Source: Sphingomonas taxi
Lineage (GTDB): Bacteria; Pseudomonadota; Alphaproteobacteria; Sphingomonadales; Sphingomonadaceae
DNA: 64,000 bases
Direction of reading: 5' to 3'
NCBI GenBank assembly: GCA_003240625.1
Contig: QFMX01000006.1
Coordinates: forward strand, 229,560-293,559
How positions within the stretch are numbered: the stretch's first letter is position 1; each line of letters begins with the position of its first letter. This document shows, piece by piece, positions 44,486-54,924 of this stretch. The translations under genes were made by a program, and so were the position numbers. The notes under the pieces were generated by a model. That model saw only the letters and a program-made list of their open reading frames with translations. It was not told the origin of the DNA and did not search any database.

Positions 44486-45556
44486 ATGCAGGTCGGCGTC
44501 TTCGTGCCCATCAACAACAATGGCTGGCTGATCAGCGAGAACGCGCCGCAGTACAAACCGAGCTTCGACATGAACAAGGCGATCGCGCAGGCCGCGGAGA
44601 AGCACGGCCTCGATTTCCTGCTCTCGATGATCAAGCTGCGGGGGTTCGGCGGCAAGACCGAATTCTGGGATTACGGTCTGGAGAGCTTCACGCTGATGGC
44701 CGGGCTCGCCGCGGTCACGGAAAAGATCAAGATCTACGCGACCTGCGCCACGCTGCTGGTCCCGCCCGCCTACGCCGCGCGGATGTGCAACACGATCGAT
44801 TCGATCAGCCACGGGCGGTTCGGCCTCAACCTGATCACCGGCTGGCAGCCGCCCGAATACACGCAGATGGGGATGTGGCCCGGCGACGAGCATTTCCGCA
44901 ACCGCTACACGATGCTCGACGAATACGCCCACATCCTCCGCGAGCTGTGGGAGGAGGGCACGTCCGATTTCAAAGGCGACTATTATCAGATGACCGACTG
45001 CCGCGTCTGGCCGAAGCCGACCGGCGACATGAAGATCATCTGCGCCGGCTCGTCCGACGACGGCCTCGCCTTTTCCGCGAAATGGGCGGACTACGCGTTC
45101 TGCCTCGGCAAGGGCGTCAACACCCCCACCGCCTTCGCGTTCAACAACGAGAGGCTCGTGGCGGCGACCGCGAAGACCGGCCGCGACGTGCAGATCTTCG
45201 TCCTGATCATGATCATCGCCGCCGACACCGACGAAGAAGCGATGGCGAAGTGGCAACACTACAACGCCGGTGTCGACGTCGACGCGATAGCGTGGCTGAT
45301 GGATCAGGGCGCCAAGGACACGCACAACAAGGACACCAACGTCCGCCAACTCGCCGCCCCCGAAGGCGCGGTGAACATCAATATGGGGACATTGGTAGGC
45401 TCGTACGAAAGCGTCGCGCGCATGCTCGACGAGATGGCCGCGGTTCCCAACACCGGGGGCGTTCTCCTGACGTTCGACGATTTCCTGGAGGGGGTTGAGG
45501 CATTCGGCACGCGCATCCAGCCGCTGATGAAGAGCCGCGAAGGCGTGGTAGTCTAG
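44486..45556 (+). CDS. rutA: Pyrimidine monooxygenase RutA
   Basis: RutA is a flavin-dependent monooxygenase that opens the uracil ring to ureidoacrylate peracid. The 356-residue luciferase-like product begins [20 protein letters not shown] and has [40 protein letters not shown], and [20 protein letters not shown]; the length is that of RutA. It needs reduced FMN, usually supplied by RutF, which is not encoded beside it. It closes the cluster ten bases after rutD. Confidence 0.94.
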   Translation: MQVGVFVPINNNGWLISENAPQYKPSFDMNKAIAQAAEKHGLDFLLSMIKLRGFGGKTEFWDYGLESFTLMAGLAAVTEKIKIYATCATLLVPPAYAARMCNTIDSISHGRFGLNLITGWQPPEYTQMGMWPGDEHFRNRYTMLDEYAHILRELWEEGTSDFKGDYYQMTDCRVWPKPTGDMKIICAGSSDDGLAFSAKWADYAFCLGKGVNTPTAFAFNNERLVAATAKTGRDVQIFVLIMIIAADTDEEAMAKWQHYNAGVDVDAIAWLMDQGAKDTHNKDTNVRQLAAPEGAVNINMGTLVGSYESVARMLDEMAAVPNTGGVLLTFDDFLEGVEAFGTRIQPLMKSREGVVV

Positions 45557-45581
45557 CGCTCGTTTAAAGCCCGCAAAGAGC

Positions 45582-45878
45582 CTGTTTCCCTGCGAAGGCG
45601 GGGACCCAGACTGGGCTCCCGCCTTCGCGGGAGAACAAGAGACGGGCGTGGTCGATACGTTGCTGATCGCCTCGCGGGACACGTGGAAGAAGCGCCACCC
45701 CGGCGAAGGCCGGGGCCCAATTGGGAACAGAGGTAATAGCAGGCGGCGTTCCGTTACGACCACCTCTCCACTTGGACCCCCGCCTCCGCCGGGGTGGTGT
45801 CGCTCCGGGAACGCTCAGAACCTGTTCCCCCGCGAAGGCGGGGGCCCAGACTGGACTCGCGCCTTCGCGGGAGAACAA
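45582..45878. repeat. Three palindromic repeats in a row between convergent genes
   Basis: A CGCGAAGGCGGG copy (45582-45637), a CACCCCGGCGAAGGCCGGGG copy (45693-45800) and a second CGCGAAGGCGGG copy (45822-45878) fill the 344-base gap between rutA and the antiporter gene, which converge. No gene is seen here. Confidence 0.87.
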
Positions 45879-45900
45879 ACCTCTTGCGAAACGGGGAAGA

Positions 45901-47679
45901 TCAAACCGCCCGAGGCGTCCGCTTGGCCTTCCGGATCCGCGGCTCGGCGATCATGTCCGCCGCCTTCTTGATCTCCTGCCGCAACTCATCCCGCTTCTCG
46001 TGGATAGACGCGATCACCGGCCCCATCGCCACCCCGAGATCGACCAGCACCGCCTCCGCCAGCTGAAGCGAGCTCTCCAAAGTCTCCGGCACCGCATCCG
46101 TAACGCCAGCCCGGTACAATTCCGCCGCATGCGCCGTATCCCGCGCACGCGCGACGATCGGCAAGTCAGGCGCCAACGCCCGCACTCGCCGCGCCAGCCG
46201 CACCGTCAGCACCGGATCGTCCATCGTCAGGATCAACGCCTTGGCGGTATGAAGCTTCAGCCGGTCGACCAGCTCCGCCCGCGCCACGTCGCCGAACAGC
46301 ACCGGGTGGCCCTGCGCCCGCGCGGCTTCGACCGAATCGATATCCGCCTCGACCGCGACGTACTTCTGCCCATGGACCGCCAGCATGTCCGCCACCATCC
46401 GACCCACCCGGCCAAAGCCGATGACGACCGTCCCAGGCCCATCGTCGTCGATCTCGACATCGCCCGCGTCCGCGACCGAGCGGCTCTCCAACTGCCGCGA
46501 CACGGTGCGACCGAGCTTCGCGAGCAGCGGCGTGATCGTCAGCCCGATTGCCGTCACCGTCTGCCAGAACGACGCGGTCGACGGCAGGATCAGCTGCGCC
46601 TGCGCGGCCGTCGCGAGCACGATCAGCGTCGTCTCGGACGGGCTCCCCATCAGCAGTCCCGTCTCGGCGGCAACACCCCGGCGGGAATTGGCGACGCGGA
46701 GGAACAGGAACGTGACGACAGCCTTGGTCGCGACCACGCCGGTCACTGCGAGCAGCAGCGACGGCCAGTTCTGCGCGATCAGCCGCAGGTCGAGGCTCAT
46801 GCCAACGGTGATCAGAAACACGCCGAGCGCGAGCCCCTTGAACGGCGCGGTGATGACCTCGACCTCGCTGTGATATTCGGTCTCCGCGATCAGCAGGCCC
46901 GCCAGCAACGCGCCGACGATCGGCGACAGCCCGGCGGCGGTAGTCGCGACGCTGGCGACGATGACCACCAGCAGCGATGCCGCGAGGAACAGCTCCGGGC
47001 TCTTGGTGCGCGCTGCCTGGCCGAACAATCGGGGCAGGACGAGCCGTCCGCCGATATACATCGCGACCACGGTCAGCCCGCCGCGCAGCGCGACGCCGGC
47101 GATGCCTTGCCAGCCGGCATCGCTCGCCGTCGGTGCCAATGCGCCCAGCACGAAGATGATCGGCACGAGCGCCAGATCCTCGAACAGCAACATCGCGAAC
47201 GCACCGCGACCGACCGCTCCGGTGGTACCGACGAGCGGCAGGACCAGCGCGGTGGACGATAAGGCGAGCGCAAAGCCCAGCCCGATCGCGCCGGCCCATT
47301 CCTGGCCGATGAAGTGCAACGCCACGCCGATGATCAGCGCCGAGCCGATCAGCTCGGCGGCGCCGGTGCCGAACACGAGCCGCTTCATCGACCACAAGCG
47401 CTTGAACGAGAGCTCGAGGCCGATCGAGAACAGCAGCAGGATTATGCCGAACTCGGCGAACGGCTCGATCGATTCCGGACTCGATATGGTCAGATAATAC
47501 AGCCACGGTGCGGCACCGGTCAGGGCGCCCAGACCCGCGGGGCCGACCAGCAGGCCGACCAGGATGAAACCGATGACTGGGCTCACCCGGAACCGCGCGA
47601 ACGCGGGAATGACCAGACCCGCCGCGCCGAGAATGACGAGCGCGTCGCTGAAACCGTGATTGTCGAGCCGTAATGCCAT
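45901..47679 (-). CDS. CPA2-family cation:proton antiporter (KefB/KefC type)
   Basis: This 592-residue membrane protein has about twelve helices of a Na+/H+ exchanger domain (residues 1-390; VSPVIGFILVGLLVGP, FALALSSTALVLPLV, the LLFEDLALVP motif with conserved Glu-Asp, ITVGMSLDL) and a cytosolic TrkA-N/RCK nucleotide-binding domain (about 400-520; TVVIGFGRVGRMVADMLA). Potassium efflux in response to electrophiles is the KefB/C role, but KefF-type partners are absent and the ion is not certain. Confidence 0.9.
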   Translation of the reverse strand: MALRLDNHGFSDALVILGAAGLVIPAFARFRVSPVIGFILVGLLVGPAGLGALTGAAPWLYYLTISSPESIEPFAEFGIILLLFSIGLELSFKRLWSMKRLVFGTGAAELIGSALIIGVALHFIGQEWAGAIGLGFALALSSTALVLPLVGTTGAVGRGAFAMLLFEDLALVPIIFVLGALAPTASDAGWQGIAGVALRGGLTVVAMYIGGRLVLPRLFGQAARTKSPELFLAASLLVVIVASVATTAAGLSPIVGALLAGLLIAETEYHSEVEVITAPFKGLALGVFLITVGMSLDLRLIAQNWPSLLLAVTGVVATKAVVTFLFLRVANSRRGVAAETGLLMGSPSETTLIVLATAAQAQLILPSTASFWQTVTAIGLTITPLLAKLGRTVSRQLESRSVADAGDVEIDDDGPGTVVIGFGRVGRMVADMLAVHGQKYVAVEADIDSVEAARAQGHPVLFGDVARAELVDRLKLHTAKALILTMDDPVLTVRLARRVRALAPDLPIVARARDTAHAAELYRAGVTDAVPETLESSLQLAEAVLVDLGVAMGPVIASIHEKRDELRQEIKKAADMIAEPRIRKAKRTPRAV

Positions 47680-47769
47680 GCGTGCGACCTTAGGGGACGC
47701 ATGACGGATTTGTCACCCGTGGTGACGTGTCGCCGAGATCGGCACCGAATGGCGATGTATTATCCCTGC

Positions 47770-47849
47770 GTCATCCTGACGAAAGTCAGGACCCAGAGTT
47801 ATAGAAAGTCGCGGTTTTGGCTCTGGGTCCTGACTTTCGTCAGGATGAC
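47770..47849. repeat. CATCCTGACGAAAGTCAGG palindromic repeat
   Basis: An almost perfect palindrome: GTCATCCTGACGAAAGTCAG with GACCCAGAG, a 22-base centre, then CTCTGGGTC and CTGACTTTCGTCAGGATGAC. Each arm also contains its own small inverted repeat. It lies between icd and the antiporter. A degraded copy lies at about 32516-32589. Confidence 0.87.
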
Positions 47850-47860
47850 CGAAGAGAGAA

Positions 47861-47888
47861 AACCCCGCTCTCTTTATGGGGAGCGGGG
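47861..47888 (-). terminator. Intrinsic terminator after icd
   Basis: On the minus strand CCCCGCTC (47888-47881) pairs with GAGCGGGG (47870-47863), with a ten-base loop, and TTTT follows (47862-47859). It starts eight bases past the icd stop. Confidence 0.85.
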
Positions 47889-47896
47889 CCATCAGA

Positions 47897-49117
47897 TCAG
47901 GCCCAGTTGGCCATTTCAGTTTCGAGGTTCGACCGGACCTGTTCGAAGAACTGCTCGGTCGTCATCCAGGGCTGGTCGGGGCCGATCAGGATCGCGAGAT
48001 CCTTGGTCATGTGGCCGTCTTCCACCGTCTTCACGCAGACGCGCTCGAGCGTCTCGGCGAACTTGGTGACGTCGGGCGTGTCGTCGAACTTGCCGCGATA
48101 CTTGAGGCCGCCGGTCCATGCGAAGATCGACGCGATCGGGTTGGTCGAGGTCGCCTTGCCCTGCTCGTGCATGCGGAAGTGGCGCGTGACGGTACCGTGC
48201 GCCGCCTCTGCCTCGACGGTCTTGCCGTCCGGGGTGAGCAGGATCGAGGTCATCAGGCCGAGCGACCCGAAGCCCTGTGCGACCTGATCGGACTGCACGT
48301 CGCCGTCATAGTTCTTGCAGGCCCAGACGAACTCGCCGTTCCACTTCAGCGCCGATGCGACCATGTCGTCGATCAGGCGATGCTCGTAGACGATGCCGGC
48401 TTCCTTGAACTTGTCCTTGAACTCGGCCTCGAACACCTCGGCGAAGAGGTCCTTGAAGCGGCCGTCATAGGCCTTGAGGATCGTGTTCTTGGTCGAGAGG
48501 TACACCGGCCACTTCAGGTTGAGGCCGTAATGCATCGACGCGCGCGCGAAATCGCGGATCGAATCGTCGAGATTGTACATCGCCATTGCGACGCCAGCCG
48601 ACGGGAACTGGAACACCTCGCGGTCGATGACCGTGCCGTCGTCGCCTTCGAAGACGAGGCGCAGCTTGCCGGGGCCGGGGACCAGATAGTCGGTCGCACG
48701 GTACTGATCGCCGAATGCATGACGGCCGACGACGATCGGGTGCGTCCAGCCCGGGATCAGGCGGGGGACGTTCTTGATCACAATCGGCTCGCGGAAGATG
48801 GTGCCGCCGAGGATGTTGCGGATCGTGCCGTTCGGCGACTTCCACATCTTCTTCAGGCCGAATTCGGTCACGCGCTGCTCGTCGGGCGTGATCGTCGCGC
48901 ACTTGACCGCGACGCCGTGCTTCTGCGTAGCGAGCGCGCTGTCGATCGTGACCTGGTCGTCGGTCGCATCGCGATGCTCGACGCCGAGGTCGTAATAATC
49001 GAGCTCGATATCGAGATACGGCTTGATCAGGCGTTCACGGATCCATTCCCAGATGATCCGGGTCATCTCGTCGCCATCGATCTCCACGATCGGATTCTTA
49101 ACCTTGATCTTCGCCAT
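47897..49117 (-). CDS. icd: NADP-dependent isocitrate dehydrogenase
   Basis: This TCA-cycle enzyme converts isocitrate to 2-oxoglutarate. The 406-residue product is of the eukaryotic-like NADP-IDH type (subfamily II): [50 protein letters not shown] with the substrate-binding residues, [23 protein letters not shown], and [12 protein letters not shown]. Length is normal. It has its own terminator, and a GGACCC-type Shine-Dalgarno before the ATG. Confidence 0.96.
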   Translation of the reverse strand: MAKIKVKNPIVEIDGDEMTRIIWEWIRERLIKPYLDIELDYYDLGVEHRDATDDQVTIDSALATQKHGVAVKCATITPDEQRVTEFGLKKMWKSPNGTIRNILGGTIFREPIVIKNVPRLIPGWTHPIVVGRHAFGDQYRATDYLVPGPGKLRLVFEGDDGTVIDREVFQFPSAGVAMAMYNLDDSIRDFARASMHYGLNLKWPVYLSTKNTILKAYDGRFKDLFAEVFEAEFKDKFKEAGIVYEHRLIDDMVASALKWNGEFVWACKNYDGDVQSDQVAQGFGSLGLMTSILLTPDGKTVEAEAAHGTVTRHFRMHEQGKATSTNPIASIFAWTGGLKYRGKFDDTPDVTKFAETLERVCVKTVEDGHMTKDLAILIGPDQPWMTTEQFFEQVRSNLETEMANWA

Positions 49118-49281
49118 ATCCGGGTCCTTCGGGGGAGGGGTTTGGGGAGCGTCTAGGGGACCGCGCCGTCACGATCAACCACCGGCCACCCCGTGGCCGG
49201 GCATTGCGCAACCGCCGGCCCTGTAAGGAAAAGCCCGTTCATCGTTGTATCGTTCGTCGTGCACGGATAGACCCGCGGGTT

Positions 49282-50010
49282 ATGGCATCGCTCGACAAGC
49301 CGCCCGTCACGACCTCCACGGTCAAATGGCGATTTCCCGCAGTCCATCCGGAGGGCCACAAATACGTCGCGATCGCGGCGGGCATCACGCTGCTGCTGAC
49401 GATCGTCAGCCATGTGCTGTTCTGGCCGATGGTGGGAGTTACAATCTGGGTCGCGACGTTTTTCCGGGATCCGATCCGCACAACCCCACAAGGCGAGGGA
49501 CTGATCGTCGCGCCGGCCGATGGCCTGATCACGATGATCCAGCGCGTCCCGATCCCGCGCGAACTCGCCGGCGAGAATGGCCTCGGGGATGCGCCGCTGG
49601 TCCGCGTGTCGATCTTCATGTCGGTTTTCGACGTGCATATCAATCGCACGCCGATCGCCGGGACTATCCGCCAAGTCGTTTATATTTCGGGCAAGTTCCT
49701 GAACGCCGACCTCGACAAGGCCAGCGACGAGAACGAGCGCCAGCATTTTGTCGTTGAAGATCGTCACGGCATGCGCATCGGCTTCACCCAGATCGCTGGC
49801 CTGGTCGCACGTCGTATCCTCGGTTTCGTGAAAGCCGGTGACATGGTCGCGGCCGGCCAGCGCATCGGTCTCATCCGGTTCGGCAGCCGCGTCGACGTGT
49901 ACCTGCCCGATCATGTCGTACCGCAGGTCTGTCTCGGTCAGCGGAGCATCGCTGGCGAGACCGTTCTCGGCCGCGTTGGCGGCATTCCGGTCGGAGGCAT
50001 CGCCCAGTGA
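49282..50010 (+). CDS. psd: Phosphatidylserine decarboxylase proenzyme
   Basis: Psd converts phosphatidylserine to phosphatidylethanolamine and matures by self-cleavage to a pyruvoyl enzyme. The 242-residue product is the short (PSD-B type) form. It has a membrane segment near residues 28-48, [38 protein letters not shown], and the cleavage site Gly201-Ser202 in [11 protein letters not shown]. The ATG at 49282 gives the family-typical start. It overlaps pssA by four bases. Confidence 0.95.
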   Translation: MASLDKPPVTTSTVKWRFPAVHPEGHKYVAIAAGITLLLTIVSHVLFWPMVGVTIWVATFFRDPIRTTPQGEGLIVAPADGLITMIQRVPIPRELAGENGLGDAPLVRVSIFMSVFDVHINRTPIAGTIRQVVYISGKFLNADLDKASDENERQHFVVEDRHGMRIGFTQIAGLVARRILGFVKAGDMVAAGQRIGLIRFGSRVDVYLPDHVVPQVCLGQRSIAGETVLGRVGGIPVGGIAQ

Positions 50011-50867
50011 TAAATCGCGACGAGATCGACGGCGGTTCGAGCGGTTCGACTGACACACGTAGCCAGGGGCGGTTCGGCCGCACCCGTCGCGCACCGCGCG
50101 GACTTCCCTTGCGGGCGGTAGCGCCCAATGCGGTAACCGCGCTCGCATTGTGCTCAGGTCTGAGCGGCGTGCGGTTCGCGATCGGCGGACAGTGGGAAAG
50201 CGCCGTCGCGATGATCATGGTCGCGGGCGTGCTCGACGGACTCGATGGTCGGATCGCGCGCATGCTGCACGGCGAGAGCCGATTTGGCGCAGAGCTCGAC
50301 TCGCTGTCCGATGCCATCTCGTTCGGCGTCGCCCCCGCCTTGATCGTCTATCTCTGGTCGCTGACTGCGTTGCCGCGAGTCGGCTGGATCTGCTCGCTGA
50401 TCTTCGCGGTGTTCTGTGCGCTCCGTCTCGCACGCTTCAATGCCAAGATCGACGAAAGCCATCAGCCACACAAATCAGCCGGCTTCCTTACCGGGGTCCC
50501 GGCTCCCGCCGGCGCCGGTCTGGCGTTGATGCCGATGTTCTTCTGGTTCTGGACCGACGAACCGACCTTTGCGTCGCCGTATTTCGTGGCGCCGTGGGTC
50601 GCGTTTGTCGCGCTCCTGATGGTGTCGAGTATCGCGACCTACTCGTGGAGTTCGGTCAAACTCCGCAGCAACATCCGGTTCGAGGCCATCGCGCTCGTCG
50701 TATTGCTAGGTGCCGCGATCGTGAGCGCACCTTGGCATACGCTCAGCATCATCTGCGTACTGTACCTCATATCGATGCCGTTCAGCATCGCGAGCTACGC
50801 CAAGATCAGGCGGCAGCGTTCCAGCGGCGGGCGGGTGCCGGAGCCGTCGTCGACGCCCAGCGCCTGA
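50007..50867 (+). CDS. pssA: CDP-diacylglycerol-serine O-phosphatidyltransferase
   Basis: PssA makes phosphatidylserine, the substrate of the adjacent Psd. The 286-residue membrane protein has the CDP-alcohol phosphatidyltransferase motif [26 protein letters not shown], with all Asp and Gly residues of DGx2ARx8Gx3Dx3D, and about seven membrane helices. It lies in the psd-pssA pair. Its last 62 bases overlap, on the opposite strand, the end of a small membrane-protein gene. Confidence 0.95.
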   Translation: MINRDEIDGGSSGSTDTRSQGRFGRTRRAPRGLPLRAVAPNAVTALALCSGLSGVRFAIGGQWESAVAMIMVAGVLDGLDGRIARMLHGESRFGAELDSLSDAISFGVAPALIVYLWSLTALPRVGWICSLIFAVFCALRLARFNAKIDESHQPHKSAGFLTGVPAPAGAGLALMPMFFWFWTDEPTFASPYFVAPWVAFVALLMVSSIATYSWSSVKLRSNIRFEAIALVVLLGAAIVSAPWHTLSIICVLYLISMPFSIASYAKIRRQRSSGGRVPEPSSTPSA

Positions 50868-51039
50868 CCGCGATCCGGCGCTCCGCCACGGCCAACGTGC
50901 GGAGCGGCTGGAACGCGGGTTCGACGTTACCCATGGCAAGCCGTACGATGCGGTCCCATTGCGGCGCGATCGACGAGACGATCATCATACCCGCGACCGC
51001 GAACGCCCCAGCAAAAACCATGAAGCTCAGAACCAACAT
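50806..51039 (-). CDS. Small membrane protein with EcfG-type promoter
   Basis: This 77-residue product has one strong membrane helix at the N-terminus (MLVLSFMVFAGAFAVAGMMI) and a basic, Arg/Ala-rich tail. No family is recognised. The start at 51039 is backed by AGGAAGG eight bases upstream; a GTG at 51090 would add 17 residues but would begin inside the likely promoter. The 3' end overlaps pssA (convergent) by 62 bases. A GGAAC-N16-TGTT element lies 47-71 bases upstream, suggesting control by the general stress sigma factor. Confidence 0.68.
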   Translation of the reverse strand: MLVLSFMVFAGAFAVAGMMIVSSIAPQWDRIVRLAMGNVEPAFQPLRTLAVAERRIAVRRWASTTAPAPARRWNAAA

Positions 51040-51085
51040 CACGTCCGCCTTCCTATGAGTTGCGAACAAATTCTTAATGTCCGCA

Positions 51086-51110
51086 AACACTTGGTCAGAA
51101 ACATCGTTCC
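51086..51110 (-). promoter_or_regulatory. EcfG-type promoter of the small membrane protein
   Basis: On the minus strand GGAAC (51110-51106), 16 bases, then TGTT (51089-51086). This matches the EcfG consensus GGAAC-N16/17-CGTT except for the first base of the -10, the least conserved one. The spacing to the ATG at 51039 is normal. Confidence 0.65.
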
Positions 51111-51363
51111 GCTCGTCGCATTTTGAATCCGGCCATACCGGTTCGAATCAGCGCCGAGTCGAACATCTGTTCCCCTCTGAACCCTTTATGTTCTCACTGC
51201 GTTCCATGAGTCAAGCGGGCCGTGTGCGATTGCTTTTCCCACAAAGCCACGCTAAGGGCCGCGCCTCTAACCCCGCATGGGAGGCATCATAGCCCGGTGC
51301 GTCACGGTCTTCGGCCACGACGTCATCCGCTTCCCAGAGGCACAACCGGAAGGATATATCCCT
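51111..51363 (+). promoter_or_regulatory. rpsB upstream region
   Basis: No gene is convincing in these 253 bases. A possible promoter is TTGCTT at 51231-51236, with TAAGGG after 17 bases. The remaining leader before the rpsB start would be about 100 bases, long enough for S2 autoregulation as in other bacteria, but no defined structure was recognised by eye. Confidence 0.35.
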
Positions 51364-52218
51364 ATGGCGGCTCCAGTCGTCTCCATGCAGCAGCTCATCG
51401 AAACGGGCGCGCATTTCGGCCACCAGACGCATCGGTGGAACCCCAAGATGAAGCCTTACATCTTCGGTGATCGTAACGGCGTCCACATTCTCGACCTTTC
51501 GCAGACCGTGCCTCTGTTCGCGCGTGCGCTCGAATTCGTCTCGTCGGCTGTTGCCGGCGGTGGCAAGGTCCTGTTCGTCGGCACCAAGCGCCAGGCGCAG
51601 GAGCCCGTCGCGGACGCAGCACGTCGTTCGGGCCAGCACTTCGTCAACCATCGCTGGTTGGGCGGCATGCTCACCAACTGGAAGACCATCTCGGGTTCGA
51701 TCAAGCGTCTCAAGACGCTCGAGGAAATGCTGTCGGGCGACACCGTCGGCCTGACCAAGAAGGAAGTCCTTCAGCTCACCCGCGAGAAGGACAAGCTCGA
51801 GCTTTCGCTCGGCGGCATCCGCGACATGGGCGGCATTCCCGACGTGATGTTCGTGATCGACGCGAACAAGGAAGAGCTGGCGATCAAGGAAGCGAACACG
51901 CTGGGTATTCCGGTCGTCGCGATCCTCGATTCGAACGTGTCGCCGGACGGCATCGCCTTCCCGGTTCCCGCGAACGACGACGCAGCCCGCGCCATCCGCC
52001 TGTACTGCGAGGCGATCGCGATCGCAGCGACGCGCGGCGGCCAGGAGCAGCAGCGCCGCACTGGTGCGGACGTCGGCGCCATGGTCGAGCCGCCGAAGGA
52101 AGAGGCACTGAGCGCAGAGCCGACCGTCGAAGCTACGGCTGATACGGCGCAGGCGACCGCGAATGCCGATACCGCTGCCGAGTTCGCAGCCGAGGGTGAG
52201 CGCCAGATCGACGCATAA
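51364..52218 (+). CDS. rpsB: 30S ribosomal protein S2
   Basis: S2 is a late-assembling protein of the small subunit. The 284-residue product has [52 protein letters not shown] and [19 protein letters not shown], all S2 signatures, and an acidic C-terminal extension of about 40 residues. The ATG at 51364 follows GGAAGG. It opens the operon that runs to fabZ. Confidence 0.97.
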   Translation: MAAPVVSMQQLIETGAHFGHQTHRWNPKMKPYIFGDRNGVHILDLSQTVPLFARALEFVSSAVAGGGKVLFVGTKRQAQEPVADAARRSGQHFVNHRWLGGMLTNWKTISGSIKRLKTLEEMLSGDTVGLTKKEVLQLTREKDKLELSLGGIRDMGGIPDVMFVIDANKEELAIKEANTLGIPVVAILDSNVSPDGIAFPVPANDDAARAIRLYCEAIAIAATRGGQEQQRRTGADVGAMVEPPKEEALSAEPTVEATADTAQATANADTAAEFAAEGERQIDA

Positions 52219-52238
52219 GCGTCGTCGCCGAACCGTCA

Positions 52239-52276
52239 TGCGGGCGGGGTAGGGCGAAAGCTCTGCCTCGCCCGCA
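52239..52276 (+). terminator. Hairpin between rpsB and tsf
   Basis: An 8-bp stem (TGCGGGCG 52239-52246, CGCCCGCA 52269-52276) with further GG/CC pairing lies between rpsB and tsf. There is no U-run, so it may act as an attenuator or an mRNA-stability element that sets different levels of S2 and EF-Ts. Confidence 0.5.
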
Positions 52277-52307
52277 ACCATATTCAGACCTAAAGAGGAT
52301 TAAAGAC

Positions 52308-53240
52308 ATGGCCGATATCACGGCAGCAATGGTCAAGGATCTGCGCGAAAAGAGCGGCGCGGGCATGATGGATTGCAAGAAGGCGCTGAGCGAGAACGCC
52401 GGCGACATGGAGCAGGCAATGGATTGGCTGCGCACCAAGGGGCTCGCAGCCGCCGCCAAGAAGTCCAGCCGTACCGCGGCCGAGGGCCTGGTCGGCGTCG
52501 CCGTGTCGGGCACCAAGGGCGCCGCGGTCGAAGTCAATTCGGAGACCGATTTCGTCGCCAAGAACGACCAGTTCCAGTCGTTCGTCCGTGATGTCACGCA
52601 GATCGCGCTCGCAACGGGCGGCGACATCGAGTCGCTGAAGTCGCAGGCGATGCCATCGGGCAAGACCGTCGAGGAAGTCCTGACGAACAACGTCGCGACG
52701 ATCGGCGAGAACCAGTCGCTGCGCCGCTCGCGCACGCTCGAAGTCAGCAAGGGTGCGGTCGTGCCCTACATCCACAACCAGGCGGCGCCCGGCCTCGGCA
52801 AGATCGGCGTGCTCGTCGCGCTTGAGTCGGAGGCTTCGGACGAGGTTCTCCAGGCACTCGGCAAGCAGCTCGCGATGCACATCGCAGCAGCCTTCCCGAA
52901 GGCGCTGAACGAAGCCGACCTCGACGAGTCCGAGATCGAGCGCGAGCGCGCGATCGCGACCGAAAAGGCCGCCGAATCGGGCAAGCCTGCCGACATCATC
53001 GCCAAGATGGTCGAAGGCGGCATCGCCAAGTACCGCAAGGAGCATGCGCTGGTCAGCCAGCTGTTCGTGATGGACGGCAAGACAAAGATCTCCGACGTCG
53101 TCGCCAAGGCCGGCAAGGATGCGGGCGCCGAGATCAAGCTGGTGGACTATGTCCGCTTCCAGCTCGGCGAGGGCATCGAGAAGGAGCAGTCCGACTTCGC
53201 CGCCGAGGTTGCTGCCGCATCGGGCGTACCACAGGCGTAA
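52308..53240 (+). CDS. tsf: Elongation factor Ts
   Basis: EF-Ts recycles EF-Tu by promoting GDP release. The 310-residue product has the N-terminal UBA-like domain ([24 protein letters not shown]), the [10 protein letters not shown] motif that contacts EF-Tu, and the C-terminal dimerisation region. The start follows AGAGGA. Usual partner of rpsB. Confidence 0.97.
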   Translation: MADITAAMVKDLREKSGAGMMDCKKALSENAGDMEQAMDWLRTKGLAAAAKKSSRTAAEGLVGVAVSGTKGAAVEVNSETDFVAKNDQFQSFVRDVTQIALATGGDIESLKSQAMPSGKTVEEVLTNNVATIGENQSLRRSRTLEVSKGAVVPYIHNQAAPGLGKIGVLVALESEASDEVLQALGKQLAMHIAAAFPKALNEADLDESEIERERAIATEKAAESGKPADIIAKMVEGGIAKYRKEHALVSQLFVMDGKTKISDVVAKAGKDAGAEIKLVDYVRFQLGEGIEKEQSDFAAEVAAASGVPQA

Positions 53241-53248
53241 GCCTACTT

Positions 53249-53460
53249 TTCCCTCGCCCCTCCGGGGAGAGGGAAGGGGCCCGCGGCCACTTGGCCGTGG
53301 GAAGGGTGAGGGGAGTGGCGAGGTCTCGAACCTCACCGCTCCTCGTCCGGCCCTGCCGGGCCACCTTCTCCCCGTGGGGGAGAAGGACCAACTACCCCTC
53401 TCCCAACGGGGAGAGGGGCCAGCTTGCGCAGCAAGCGCGGGGTGAGGGCAGGGGGGTGAA
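53249..53460. repeat. CCCCTCCGGGGAGAGG-type repeats between tsf and pyrH
   Basis: Successive GC-rich hairpins (TTCCCTC/GAGGGAA at 53249-53275; GGCCGCGG-type inverted pairs around 53279-53300; CTCTCCC/GGGAGAG around 53397-53415) fill most of the 396-base gap between tsf and pyrH. The rest, to 53636, shows no gene. The first hairpin may terminate the rpsB-tsf transcript, so pyrH may have its own promoter. Confidence 0.65.
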
Positions 53461-53636
53461 CCTTTCCGTCATCCTCCCTTTTCCAGCACGCAAGCCCAGG
53501 CCCCCGTGTCCCGCCATGACAGGGAACTGGCCGTCCTCCTCGGCGAGAGGAGGGAATACCCCGGCGGGACCGGGTTGTGTGGCAATCGCCCCCCGCCTAA
53601 GGTCCGCGCCGCCCCGCCAATCACAATTCGAGATTT

Positions 53637-54365
53637 ATGACGCCTCCGCGCTACAACCGTATCCTGCTGAAACTGTCGGGCGAGGTCCTGATGGGGCCGT
53701 CCGGCCTGTCGATCGATCCGACCGTCACCGCGCGCGTCGCGCAGGAGATCGCGGACATCAAAGCCAAGGGCTATGAGATCTGCATCGTCGTCGGTGGCGG
53801 CAACATCTTCCGCGGCATGGCGGGCGCGGCACGCGGCATGGACCGGGCGACCGGCGATTACATGGGCATGCTCGCGACCGTCATGAACGCGCTCGCCGTT
53901 CAGAACGCGCTGGAGCAGATCGGCGTCGACACGCGCGTGCAGTCGGCGATCCCGATGGCGTCGGTCTGCGAGCCGTTCATCCGCCGTCGCGCCGAGCGTC
54001 ACCTGGAGAAGGGTCGCGTCGTGATCTTCGCGGCGGGCGTCGGCAGCCCCTATTTCACCACCGATTCGGGCGCCGCGCTGCGTGCCGCCGAGATGAAGTG
54101 CGATGCGCTGTTCAAGGGCACCTCGGTCGACGGCGTCTACAACGCCGACCCGAAGACCCACCCCGACGCGGTGCGCTACGAGACGGTATCGTACAGCCGC
54201 GTGCTGTCCGACGACCTCAAGGTCATGGACGCGAGCGCGATCGCGCTGTGCCGCGACAACAATATCCCGATCGTCGTCTTCAACATCCGCGAACCCGGCA
54301 ATCTCGCCGCGGTGTTGGCGGGTGATGGCGTGTCGACGATCGTCCAGAACGAGCAGGAGCTTTAA
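53637..54365 (+). CDS. pyrH: UMP kinase
   Basis: PyrH phosphorylates UMP to UDP. The 242-residue product has the amino-acid-kinase fold: [62 protein letters not shown], and [19 protein letters not shown], all typical. It is separated from frr by a single base. Confidence 0.96.
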   Translation: MTPPRYNRILLKLSGEVLMGPSGLSIDPTVTARVAQEIADIKAKGYEICIVVGGGNIFRGMAGAARGMDRATGDYMGMLATVMNALAVQNALEQIGVDTRVQSAIPMASVCEPFIRRRAERHLEKGRVVIFAAGVGSPYFTTDSGAALRAAEMKCDALFKGTSVDGVYNADPKTHPDAVRYETVSYSRVLSDDLKVMDASAIALCRDNNIPIVVFNIREPGNLAAVLAGDGVSTIVQNEQEL

Positions 54366-54366
54366 G

Positions 54367-54924
54367 ATGGCCGCATATGACAAGACCGACCTCGAGCGCC
54401 GCATGGCGGGTGCCGTCGAAGCGCTGAAGAGCGACCTTGCTGGCCTGCGCACCGGCCGCGCGTCGACCGCGTTGCTCGATCCGGTGATGGTGACGGTGTA
54501 CGGTTCGTCGATGCCGCTGAACCAGGTCGCGACCGTGTCGGCGCCCGAGCCCCGGATGCTGTCGGTGCAGGTCTGGGACAAGTCGAACGTCGGCCCGACC
54601 GACAAGGCGATCCGTTCGGCCGGCCTCGGCCTCAACCCGATCGTCGACGGCCAGACGCTGCGCCTGCCGATCCCCGACCTGACCGAAGAGCGCCGCAAGG
54701 AACTCGCCAAGCTGGCCGGGCAATATGCCGAGAAGGCGCGCATCGCGGTGCGTAACGTCCGTCGCGACGGGATGGATTCGCTCAAGACCGACGAGAAGAA
54801 GGGCGTGTTCAGCGAGGACGAGCGCAAGCGTCACGAGACCGAAGTGCAGAAGCTGACCGACGGCATCGTCGCCGAGCTCGACGCGACCGCGACCGCCAAG
54901 GAAAAGGAAATCCTGGGCAAGTGA
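54367..54924 (+). CDS. frr: Ribosome recycling factor
   Basis: Frr splits post-termination ribosomes with EF-G. The 185-residue product has [56 protein letters not shown] and [19 protein letters not shown], the conserved RRF blocks. The stop overlaps uppS by GTGA. Confidence 0.97.
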   Translation: MAAYDKTDLERRMAGAVEALKSDLAGLRTGRASTALLDPVMVTVYGSSMPLNQVATVSAPEPRMLSVQVWDKSNVGPTDKAIRSAGLGLNPIVDGQTLRLPIPDLTEERRKELAKLAGQYAEKARIAVRNVRRDGMDSLKTDEKKGVFSEDERKRHETEVQKLTDGIVAELDATATAKEKEILGK

